Positions 8,268-15,405 of a DNA stretch of 38,239 nucleotides are shown piece by piece. Every line of letters begins with the position of its first letter. Position 1 is the stretch's first letter. A program made the translations under genes and the position numbers. Location: NCBI GenBank assembly GCA_018432925.1, contig JAHDSC010000144.1, forward strand, positions 1-38,239, written 5' to 3'. The notes below the pieces were generated by a model. The model saw only the letters and a program-made list of their open reading frames with translations, searched no databases and was not told the origin of the DNA. Origin of the DNA: Desulfobacterales bacterium (lineage in GTDB: Bacteria > Desulfobacterota > Desulfobacteria > Desulfobacterales > JAHDSC01).

Positions 8268-9034
8268 TTTACCGGTTCATCCGAGTTCGCCAGGCGATAG
8301 ATCCAATCGATCAGTTCAGCTTTAAATGCCATCGGGGTCAGGGCTTCGGATGCCGCCTTTTCACCGGCGATTCCATAAAAGTTCATCGCGCAGACCGCGG
8401 CATCGAAGCAATTGTCCGCGACCCCCGCAAAAGTTCCGAGCAGGGACGCCGCCATGCATCCGGTGCCGACGACTTTACTCATCATCGGATGCCCCGAATT
8501 GCATATGTGAACGTCCTTTCCGTTTGTAATGATGTCCGCCGCGCCGGTGACGACGATCACCGCCCCGGCGGCTGTTGAAAACCGCATTGCAATCTCGGCG
8601 ATATCACCGCGGACGGAAATGGATTCAACCCCTTTGACTTCGGCTTCGGCGCCGGCGGCCGCACCGATTTCACCGGAGTTGCCCTTGATAATCGAAAGAC
8701 GCAGACAATTGATTAATTTTTCCACCGCCCGGCTTCGAGTGGGGGTAGCCCCGCATCCGACAATATCCAGCACGATGGGAATCTTTTTTGAATTGGCGGC
8801 TCTTCCGGCAACCAGCATGCTTTCCAGCAAATCGCCGCTCAGCGTTCCGATATTGAGAACCAGGGCCCGGGAAAGGCCGACCATGTCCGCCACCTCGTCT
8901 TTCATGTGGGCCATGATCGGCAGAGCCCCGACGGAACGGGTGACCTGGGCGCAGTCACAGATGGTGACCCAGTTGGTGATGTGATGAACCAATGGCGCCC
9001 GCAAACGGATCTTTCGGACCAATTCCAGGCACAA
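8252..9034 (-). CDS. thiM: Hydroxyethylthiazole kinase
   Basis: About 260 residues, normal for the family. ThiM phosphorylates 4-methyl-5-(2-hydroxyethyl)thiazole with ATP, a salvage step feeding ThiE. Signatures are PLVHHITNWVTICDCA near the N-terminus, VLDIVGCGATPTR mid-chain, a KGNSGEI block, VTGAAD, and the catalytic region VVGTGCMAAS. The listed start is a TTG at 9034 that has no ribosome site. A better-placed GAAAGGGGG precedes in-frame ATC-ATT codons at 9065-9070, which would add 11-12 residues and overlap the thiL stop, so the true start is uncertain. It is the fourth gene of the riboswitch operon. Its presence without thiG/thiS nearby suggests thiazole is salvaged, or made by genes elsewhere. 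Confidence 0.94.
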   Translation of the reverse strand: MCLELVRKIRLRAPLVHHITNWVTICDCAQVTRSVGALPIMAHMKDEVADMVGLSRALVLNIGTLSGDLLESMLVAGRAANSKKIPIVLDIVGCGATPTRSRAVEKLINCLRLSIIKGNSGEIGAAAGAEAEVKGVESISVRGDIAEIAMRFSTAAGAVIVVTGAADIITNGKDVHICNSGHPMMSKVVGTGCMAASLLGTFAGVADNCFDAAVCAMNFYGIAGEKAASEALTPMAFKAELIDWIYRLANSDEPVKCSKK

Positions 9035-9056
9035 TTCCGGCTGGTAGGGGACGGTT

Positions 9057-10034
9057 TTATCGGAAATGATTGTAGCCCCCTTTCAGTGGAATTTTATCGC
9101 CGGATTCCGTGACCAGAAAAGCGGCTTCCCCCCGATCCGTTATCCTTCCCACGTTGTAATAGGTAAGCCCGGTTTGTTTCAGCTTATATAAATTTTCCGG
9201 CGCAATCGTAAAGAGCAGTTCAAAGTCTTCCCCGCCGTTCAAGGCGAAATCCGCCGGTGGGATCCCTAACGTCCTTCCCGCGTCGATCACGTCCGGATGC
9301 AGCGGAATATCTTTTGCAAATACCTCCGCGCCCACACCGCTCTGCCGGCAGACGTGGTTTACTTCCGACGCCAGGCCGTCACTGATGTCGATCATCGCGT
9401 GAACAATGGGTGCCAGCAGTTGCGAGGCATCCAGCCGACAGCGCGGAGTCAGATGCTTCTCCAGCAGGTAGGAAGTAACCGGCAGGTTCTTTCGAAGCAG
9501 GTTCAGGGCCGCCGTGGAAGCACCCAATCTCCCGGTAACGGCGATACAATCCCCGGGCATGGCATGGCTTCGCAGGCAGAGATTTTCCGGCGAAACCCGC
9601 CCCAGCAAGGTGATGCTGATCGTTTCAACCTTTCCGTGCGTGGTATCGCCACCGGCCGTAATCACGCCGTGCCTCCCGCAGGAATCCGCCATACCGCGGT
9701 ACAAACCTTCCGTCCATTCGACGGTGGTCTCCGGTGTGAGAACCAGCGAGACAAACATGAAGGTCGGAACGCCGCCCATTGCGGCAATGTCGCTGACATT
9801 GCATTCCACGGTTTTTATCCCGATCTGTTCAGGTTTGGCCCAGCGGGTATTGAAATGGTCGTCGGCAACCAGCGTGTCCGTGGTGACGAGCATGAAAGGG
9901 TTCTGTCCCTCGTTGATCCGGATCACGGCGGCATCATCCCCGATGCCGACCAGAACCTCCGGGTGCCGGGAAGGAACGATTTCGCGTAATCTCTCGATTA
10001 ACGCAAATTCGCCGCCGGCGTCTTTGATAAGCAT
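9057..10034 (-). CDS. thiL: Thiamine-monophosphate kinase
   Basis: 325 residues, family length. It converts thiamine phosphate + ATP to thiamine diphosphate, the active cofactor and the ligand of the operon's own riboswitch. It has the PurM/ThiL fold: FALIERLRE at the start, GIGDDAAVI (about 31-39), NVSDIAAMGG (about 80-89), GGDTTHG mid-chain, DISDGLASE and NGGEDFELL in the C-terminal half. These are the usual metal and ATP-binding acidic clusters, and all appear intact. The ATG follows GGGAGGAT. It lies 21 bases downstream of thiC. Confidence 0.96.
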   Translation of the reverse strand: MLIKDAGGEFALIERLREIVPSRHPEVLVGIGDDAAVIRINEGQNPFMLVTTDTLVADDHFNTRWAKPEQIGIKTVECNVSDIAAMGGVPTFMFVSLVLTPETTVEWTEGLYRGMADSCGRHGVITAGGDTTHGKVETISITLLGRVSPENLCLRSHAMPGDCIAVTGRLGASTAALNLLRKNLPVTSYLLEKHLTPRCRLDASQLLAPIVHAMIDISDGLASEVNHVCRQSGVGAEVFAKDIPLHPDVIDAGRTLGIPPADFALNGGEDFELLFTIAPENLYKLKQTGLTYYNVGRITDRGEAAFLVTESGDKIPLKGGYNHFR

Positions 10035-10055
10035 CGCAAGATCCTCCCGCTTTTT

Positions 10056-11333
10056 TTAACTTCTTTTTCTTGCCCGCTTGATGGCGCACCAATCCCCGCA
10101 CATGGAACACGCCTCTTCCTTTCCGGTGCCTTCCTTGCCGATTTCGACTTTGTCAACGTACTTGCAGAACTTTTCCGGATCAATCGCAAGCGCCTGCTGG
10201 GTTTTCCAATCAAAATTGCTCCTGGCGACGGAAATATCCAGATTCCTCTTTACCTCCCGGGGATTATTCCGGGCAAGATCGACCGCCGAAGCCGCGATTT
10301 TGGATGCGATGACCCCTTCCCGAACGTCGTCCAGCGTCGGAAGCCGCAGGTGCTCCGCCGGTGTCACGTAGCAAAGAAAGTCTGCTCCGAAAAATGCCGC
10401 CAGTGCGCCGCCGATCGCTCCCGCGATATGATCGTATCCCGCCGCGTAATCGATGACCAACGGGCCCAGAACGTAAAAAGGCGCGCCGTCGCAAATTTCT
10501 TTCTGTTTTCGGATGTTTTCTTCAATCCGATGAAACGGAACATGCCCCGGCCCCTCCACCATGACCTGGACATTGGCTTCCTTGCAGCGCCGGACCAGCT
10601 CTCCAAGCGTTTCCAGTTCCCCGTATTGCGCCGCATCGCTGGCATCGGCCGTGCAGCCGGGACGAAACCCGTCCCCCAGCGACATGGTGATATCGTATTG
10701 ATTGGCAAGCCGCAGGATGTCATCAAAATGTTCGTACAGGAAGCTTTCTTTTTGATGCTGACGCATCCATTGCACCATAATGGATCCGCCGCGACTCACG
10801 ACACCAAGAACCCGTTGATCCACAAAGGGGATATGCTGTTTTCTCACCCCCGAATGGATGGTCATGAAGTCCACGCCTTCTTTTGCCTGTTTTTCGACAA
10901 CTTCCAAAAAATGCTCGATTGTCAGATCCTCCGGCTGCTCCAATCCGATCATCGCCTCGTATATCGGAACGGTGCCGAGGGTAATGTTGCATTCGCCGGT
11001 GATTTTCTTCCGGAAGCCGCTGATGTCGCCTGCGATCGATAAATCCATCACCGTATCGGCCCCGCTGGAAACGGCGACCTTCACCTTGTCGATTTCTTCT
11101 TCAAAATCGCAGAGCGTCGGTGAAGTGCCGATATTGGCATTCACCTTGATCCGAGTGTCCTTTCCGATTGCAATCGGATCGAATCCTTGATGCAGGTTGT
11201 TGCGGCAGACAACTACATGGCCGTTGATGATGTGGTCGACCAGCACCTTCGGATCGATCCCCTCGTCTTTTGCAATGCGATAAATAAAATCCGGAATGCC
11301 GCCTTTTTTCAGTTCATCGATAACCGTACTCAT
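10056..11333 (-). CDS. thiC: Phosphomethylpyrimidine synthase ThiC, short form
   Basis: 425 residues. ThiC rearranges aminoimidazole ribotide to HMP phosphate using SAM and a [4Fe-4S] cluster. It lacks the extra N-terminal domain of the enterobacterial enzyme and belongs to the short type of about 430 residues common in anaerobes and archaea. The core includes NANIGTSP near residue 65, the PIYEA block, FMTIHSGV, SLGDGFRPGC, and VEGPGHVP. The cluster-binding tail is C409-X2-C412-X3-C416 (CSMCGDWC), one residue tighter than the CX2CX4C of E. coli ThiC. BzaF-type benzimidazole synthases are close paralogs, but the TPP riboswitch and thiE/thiL neighbours favour ThiC. It starts 2 bases after the thiE stop. 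Confidence 0.95.
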   Translation of the reverse strand: MSTVIDELKKGGIPDFIYRIAKDEGIDPKVLVDHIINGHVVVCRNNLHQGFDPIAIGKDTRIKVNANIGTSPTLCDFEEEIDKVKVAVSSGADTVMDLSIAGDISGFRKKITGECNITLGTVPIYEAMIGLEQPEDLTIEHFLEVVEKQAKEGVDFMTIHSGVRKQHIPFVDQRVLGVVSRGGSIMVQWMRQHQKESFLYEHFDDILRLANQYDITMSLGDGFRPGCTADASDAAQYGELETLGELVRRCKEANVQVMVEGPGHVPFHRIEENIRKQKEICDGAPFYVLGPLVIDYAAGYDHIAGAIGGALAAFFGADFLCYVTPAEHLRLPTLDDVREGVIASKIAASAVDLARNNPREVKRNLDISVARSNFDWKTQQALAIDPEKFCKYVDKVEIGKEGTGKEEACSMCGDWCAIKRARKRS

Positions 11334-11335
11334 TG

Positions 11336-11965
11336 TTATATTCCTTTTTCTATCTCGGTAAAAAATTCATTCAATCGCGCGGAAATGTCTTCTGCATCAT
11401 TGATTTGTGAAATGACGCCGTAATATTGAGCCCCCGTCTTCATGACCTGCCGAATGTTGTTCAAGGATATTCCACCCAGCACAACCACTGGGATATCGAC
11501 CGCCTTCACGATATCGGCCACCGCCTCCGGACCGATGACATCGGCATCGGGCTTTGTCGACGTTTTGAAAACCGCTCCGGCGCCGACATAAGTTGCTCCG
11601 GCCTGCTCGGCCTCCAGCGCTTCCCGCACAGTTCCGGCGGATATCCCGACAATCATGTCATCCGGCATTCGCCGGATCACCGCCTGATGGTTTTCGTCCC
11701 CCTGCCCGATATGGACACCGTCGGCGCCGATTTCCATCGCGATATCCACTCGGTCGTTGATTATCAGTATGGCATGATCATAGCGCCTTACCCGTGAAAG
11801 CATTTCCTTGGCCAGTGCGCAAAAAGACGAGTCATCCAGAAACTTATTTCTGAGTTGAATGATTTTTGCGCCGCCATCCAGCAGTTTTTCGCAAATCGCA
11901 AGCGTATCGGCAAAGCAGTATAGGCTCATGGCCTGGTTGCTGAAATACGATTTTCGGTTTTTCAT
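11336..11965 (-). CDS. thiE: Thiamine-phosphate synthase
   Basis: 209 residues, a single TIM-barrel domain with no ThiD fusion. It joins HMP diphosphate and thiazole phosphate to give thiamine phosphate. Signatures are IIQLRNK (about residue 35), IINDRVDIA (about 67), ADGVHIGQGDE (about 80), VGAGAVFKT, and VVLGGISLNNI. It is the first gene behind the riboswitch terminator. The ATG lies 14 bases from the T-run and has only a weak ribosome site. ThiD, which supplies HMP diphosphate, is not encoded in the window and must be elsewhere. Confidence 0.95.
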   Translation of the reverse strand: MKNRKSYFSNQAMSLYCFADTLAICEKLLDGGAKIIQLRNKFLDDSSFCALAKEMLSRVRRYDHAILIINDRVDIAMEIGADGVHIGQGDENHQAVIRRMPDDMIVGISAGTVREALEAEQAGATYVGAGAVFKTSTKPDADVIGPEAVADIVKAVDIPVVVLGGISLNNIRQVMKTGAQYYGVISQINDAEDISARLNEFFTEIEKGI

Positions 11966-11979
11966 AGGAGTTGCTTCTT

Positions 11980-12021
11980 AAAAAAAAAAGCAGGTGACGG
12001 CGTAAGGAAGCCGAACCTGCT
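11980..12021 (-). terminator. Riboswitch-controlled intrinsic terminator
   Basis: AGCAGGT (12015-12021) pairs with ACCTGCT (11989-11995), with an inner CGGC/GCCG stem, followed by a run of ten T (minus strand). The loop contains TTCCTTACGC, complementary over 10 nt to GCGTAAGGAA in the aptamer's 3' part, so folding of the terminator and of the alternative antiterminator exclude each other. Confidence 0.88.
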
Positions 12022-12037
12022 TTTGATGGCCCTGATC

Positions 12038-12118
12038 CGTGTTTCCTTACGCTGGTATTACCCAGTTCAAGTTTAAGGGTCTTCTCTCAGCCCGTATTAC
12101 AAGGGCACCCCCAACACA
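12038..12118 (-). promoter_or_regulatory. TPP riboswitch aptamer (THI element)
   Basis: Reading the minus strand, the conserved blocks appear in order: GGGGGTGCCC, GGGCTGAGA, GACCC, CTTGAACTGGGTAATACC, then AGCGTAAGGAA. P1 can form between TGTGTT and AACACG. The element is followed by a terminator and by thiE-thiC-thiL-thiM, so it is a transcription-attenuating OFF switch: bound TPP protects the GCGTAAGGAA strand and lets the terminator form. Confidence 0.96.
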
Positions 12119-12141
12119 CAAATTGTCAAAGGTCACGATTC

Positions 12142-12216
12142 CGCATGAAAATCGCCATCCTTTTCCGTTCACCCGACCGAAGAATGAATGAGGAGATCTC
12201 ATTCCATTTTCATGCG
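12142..12216 (-). promoter_or_regulatory. Structured leader between promoter and TPP aptamer
   Basis: A perfect 11-bp inverted repeat (CGCATGAAAAT, 12206-12216 in minus-strand reading, with ATTTTCATGCG at 12142-12152) encloses a second hairpin, GAATGAG-ATCTC-CTCATTC (12186-12204). The same leader carries AAAGGGA followed by a five-codon frame ATG-AAA-ATG-GAA-TGA. No known RNA family was recognised. Confidence 0.5.
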
Positions 12217-12235
12217 TTCCCTTTAAAAATGAGAA

Positions 12236-12264
12236 ATCATAACGGTTTTTCCATCCAGCGTCAA
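12236..12264 (-). promoter_or_regulatory. Sigma70 promoter of the thi operon
   Basis: On the minus strand TTGACG (12259-12264), 17 nt, TATGAT (12236-12241). Each hexamer differs from consensus at one position. Initiation is expected near 12229, about 110 nt before the aptamer. Confidence 0.8.
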
Positions 12265-12794
12265 TAAATTTTCACTACGTAATGATTTCTTTCAAAAATG
12301 CGGGAGAAAAAACCGCCTTTACAATCCGGCCATATCTTGTTATTTTGGTTTCACTACGGTTTCCCGCAGGTTGTCGCAATCCCTAAGATCCGGTTTTTCA
12401 CAGTCTGTATTCTCAAGAGAACGCCTTTTTTAAACGGTCCGATCGATATGACGAATTTCGATTTTCAAATCCGACAATCCATGTCGTTCCTCCGGAAACA
12501 ATCGCCATTCGTCGACCTTCTCAAGGATCTTCCGCTCATCGACGGCCTTTTCGGCAGACCTCTTTCGACTCCGCCTTCGGAAAGTTTTGAAACCTCTTCG
12601 AATCATTTGTTTAAAATTCGAAGCCCGAATTACGATAACCATCCTATGTATATCGGGTATCGAATCTTTCCCGCTCTTCCGCTTCCGGATCTTTGAATTG
12701 ATTTGCCTGAAAATACCGGGTTTAAAAAAGTTCCGGATTTAAAATTTTCCTCCGGATTCAGCGGGAAGAGAGAAAAAAATACAGGACGCCTGAA
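12265..12794. other. Gene-free divergent region between the thi promoter and the YihY/BrkB gene
   Basis: About 530 bases. Open frames exist on both strands (for example plus 12298-12696) but they lack ribosome sites and recognisable domains. A perfect 8-bp inverted repeat, CTTCGAAT-N12-ATTCGAAG, lies at 12596-12623. TTGATT-N17-TTTAAA (12698-12726) is a modest plus-strand promoter candidate for the BrkB gene. Confidence 0.5.
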
Positions 12795-14132
12795 ATGAAA
12801 GATCTTCGGATCGAAATATCTAAAATGGTCGGTTTTTTCCAAACCGATATCTGGAGAATCCGCTTACAAAACCTCCCGCGCATCAAGTCGTTTTTCATCA
12901 AACAACTCCGAATCGTTCTTATAACCGTGCAGCACTTCCTTTCCGACCGATGTCTTTTACGGGCATCCGCTCTCACCTACTATACCCTGCTTTCCATCGT
13001 GCCCGTGGTGGCAATGGGCTTTGGCATCGCCAAGGGGTTCGGTTTTGAAAAGCTTCTCGAAAAGCAGCTTTTTGAAAGATTCCCCGGGCAGGAGGCAGTG
13101 ATTACACAGATTGTCAATTTTGCGCATTCACTTCTGGAACAGACCAAAGGAGGGGTAATCGCCGGGATCGGAATCGCCGTTCTTTTCTGGTCCGTAATTA
13201 AAGTGTTGGGCCAGATCGAAAAGTCATTCAACGATATCTGGGGAATAAAAGAACCAAGAAGCATGGCGAGAAAATTCAGCGATTATCTTTTTGTCATGCT
13301 GATCGGCCCCTTTTTTTTGATCATATCCAGCAGCGCGACGGTATTCATTGGAACCCAGATAGCTCTGATAACCGAAAAGGTTTCATTGCTGGGGTATTTC
13401 AGCCCCTTCATATTTTTCATTCTGAAGTTTTTTCCGTTTTTTATGATCTGGGTGCTTTTTACATTCATTTATCTTTTAATGCCGAACACGAAGGTGAACG
13501 TAAGTTCCGGTATCCTGGCCGGTATCATTTCCGGCACGGTTTTTCAGCTCGTGCAGTGGGCATATATATATTTTCAGATCGGGGTGACAAAGTATAATGC
13601 GATTTATGGAAGTTTTGCCGCACTCCCTCTGTTTCTGGTATGGCTGCAGATCAGTTGGCTGATCGTTCTTTTCGGGGCGGAATTATCGTCTGCTCATCAG
13701 AATGCGGATCTATATGAATTCGAACCGGATCTGTCGCGGATCAGTTTTCACTTTAAGAAACTGCTGGCACTTCAAATCGCGCATTTATTGATCCGGAATT
13801 TTTCAAAAGGCGGAAATCCTTTAACGGCTGTACATGTTTCAAACATCCTGGACATACCGATCGGTTCGGTTCGACAGATTATCGACGACCTGGTGGAAGC
13901 CGGAATTTTATCCGCCGCGGTGACGAAACAATACAAACTGCCGGCTTATCAACCGGCACGGGCCATTGATATGTTGACGGTCAAGTATATCATCGATGCG
14001 CTGGACCGCAATGGCGCGGAAACCATTCCGGTTGCAAGGACCAAGGAGTTTGAAGCATTGTCGGAAACGCTGCGGGCATTCGGCCAGGCCATTGAAAACT
14101 CACCGGAAAACAAGCGTTTGAATGACATATAG
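12795..14132 (+). CDS. YihY/BrkB family integral membrane protein
   Basis: 445 residues. The family domain begins at RASALTYYTLLSIVPV (about residue 56) and continues with a series of about six membrane segments, including the conserved FNDIWGIKEPRS motif and the LMPNTKV block. Past residue 320 is a soluble winged-helix-like tail (LTAVHVSNILDIPIGSVRQIIDDLVEAGIL). Members were once called ribonuclease BN, an assignment later withdrawn; the true role of the membrane domain is unresolved (transport or envelope). The ATG at 12795 has a poor ribosome site and one at 12825 is an alternative. The tail suggests a built-in DNA- or protein-binding module, common in deltaproteobacterial homologs. Confidence 0.88.
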   Translation: MKDLRIEISKMVGFFQTDIWRIRLQNLPRIKSFFIKQLRIVLITVQHFLSDRCLLRASALTYYTLLSIVPVVAMGFGIAKGFGFEKLLEKQLFERFPGQEAVITQIVNFAHSLLEQTKGGVIAGIGIAVLFWSVIKVLGQIEKSFNDIWGIKEPRSMARKFSDYLFVMLIGPFFLIISSSATVFIGTQIALITEKVSLLGYFSPFIFFILKFFPFFMIWVLFTFIYLLMPNTKVNVSSGILAGIISGTVFQLVQWAYIYFQIGVTKYNAIYGSFAALPLFLVWLQISWLIVLFGAELSSAHQNADLYEFEPDLSRISFHFKKLLALQIAHLLIRNFSKGGNPLTAVHVSNILDIPIGSVRQIIDDLVEAGILSAAVTKQYKLPAYQPARAIDMLTVKYIIDALDRNGAETIPVARTKEFEALSETLRAFGQAIENSPENKRLNDI

Positions 14133-14209
14133 AAATGAAAGTAAAACTTTAAGATATTTTTACGAACCAACGATTACCAGAAACCAGTCGCCTTCGGGAG
14201 GAATTTGAG

Positions 14210-14998
14210 ATGATCGATATTTCAACGATTGATTATTCATATCTGGATCGACCGGAGATTCTCCGATTTCTGTTTTATCCCCGAGCCGAATGGGGAATAT
14301 CCGGGGAAAAAACCGTGCGGATTCCGGTAGATAAAGAGGTCGTGGTCGGGTCCCGCTTTCACATGGAAAACCCGTCCGCCCCAAACATTCTTTTCTTTCA
14401 CGGCAATGGCGAGATTGCGGCGGACTACGATGAGCTGGCTCTGATGTATAACCGGATGGGAATCAATTTTTTACCGGTCGATTACCGGGGTTACGGATGC
14501 TCTACCGGCCGGCCGACCGTCACGGCCATGATGCGCGATTGTCATGTCATCTTTGAATTTGTGAAGCAGTGGCTGGAAAAAAACCGTTACACCGGTTCTT
14601 TCATTGTCATGGGCAGATCCCTGGGAAGCGCATCCGCCCTCGAACTGGCCGCCAATTACAAAGACCGGATCGACGCGCTGATTATTGAAAGCGGATTTGC
14701 CCATGCCGGTCCCCTCCTTCAACTCCTCGGGGCGAATCCGGCGATCCCGGGCTTCGACAAAGTGGAAGAATTTGGAAACATTTTAAAGATCAGCAGATTT
14801 GACAAACCAACCCTGGTTATCCATGCTGAAAAAGATCACATCATACCTTTTTCAGACGGCCGGGAATTGTACGAAGCCTGCCCGGCCGGCGACAAGGTAT
14901 TGCTTCGGATCCCGCGGGCCAATCACAACGACATCTTTCAGCGGGCGTTGTCGGAATACATGGCGGCGGTTCAATCCCTGGTGGAAAAAACACGGTAA
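14210..14998 (+). CDS. Alpha/beta hydrolase
   Basis: 262 residues with a complete alpha/beta hydrolase plan. The oxyanion region FFHGNG lies near residue 61, followed by DYRGYG. The nucleophile elbow GRSLGS places the catalytic serine at residue 137. The acid is probably the aspartate in HAEKDHIIPF, and the histidine is in RANHND near the C-terminus. It resembles the BEM46/FrsA-like serine hydrolases found widely as orphans; the substrate is unknown. No signal peptide is visible, so it is probably cytoplasmic. The ATG follows GGGAGGAATTTGAG. It lies 77 bases behind the YihY/BrkB gene and its stop is followed at once by the ATG of the decayed methyltransferase, so the three were probably one transcription unit. 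Confidence 0.87.
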   Translation: MIDISTIDYSYLDRPEILRFLFYPRAEWGISGEKTVRIPVDKEVVVGSRFHMENPSAPNILFFHGNGEIAADYDELALMYNRMGINFLPVDYRGYGCSTGRPTVTAMMRDCHVIFEFVKQWLEKNRYTGSFIVMGRSLGSASALELAANYKDRIDALIIESGFAHAGPLLQLLGANPAIPGFDKVEEFGNILKISRFDKPTLVIHAEKDHIIPFSDGRELYEACPAGDKVLLRIPRANHNDIFQRALSEYMAAVQSLVEKTR

Positions 14999-15303
14999 AT
15001 GATCGATCATTTCGACCTTGTTGCCGGATTCCATGACCGGATGCTCGGGTAGCCCGACACCGGCAGTTTATGGGAACGGTTAAAGCTTCCGATGGATGAA
15101 TGGATACCGGTAGCGGGACCGGTCGAGTCTCGTTTCCATTGCGTGCGCGGATCGGCAACCTGATAGTCCGCGACCACTCACGATCCATGCTGAAGAAAGC
15201 GCGGCGAAAAGGAGGATTCAACCCGGTTCAGGCTCACATCGAGAGACTCTCTTCACCTGATGGAAGCTTTGAAAGAATTTTGGTTCGGGAGGATGATTGG
15301 CGA
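14999..15303 (+). pseudogene. Decayed class I SAM-dependent methyltransferase
   Basis: Directly after the hydrolase stop, an ATG opens MIDHFDLVAGFHDRMLG, the typical N-terminus of a UbiE-like methyltransferase, and then meets TAG at 15050-15052. Reading through, GSLWERLKLP continues the family pattern. The frame then has to change near 15085-15100 to pick up DTGSGTGRVSFPLR, which is SAM-binding motif I, followed by DHSRSMLKKA, QAHIERL and PDGSFERILV. Family similarity stops near 15300, and the remaining half of the enzyme is absent. One stop codon, at least one frameshift and a 3' truncation make this a pseudogene. The second half happens to be in frame with the next gene, which creates a misleading 456-codon frame from 15100. 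Confidence 0.82.
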
Positions 15304-15405
15304 TTACCGAATTGCTTCCCGCCGAAGCCGGGCTTCAGCAAAACCTCCTCGGCGGCCCGCTTTTCCGCTTTGCTGGACTCAACTTTTTGCAAAGGATTTC
15401 TCACC

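Noticed and set aside
12298..12696. 132-codon plus-strand frame between the thi promoter and the BrkB gene
   Set aside because: No ribosome site, no recognisable domain, and a competing minus-strand frame in the same place. Treated as intergenic.
15100..15405. N-terminal extension of the metallo-hydrolase
   Set aside because: It is methyltransferase relic plus non-homologous sequence; the signal peptide and ribosome site show the start at 15406.
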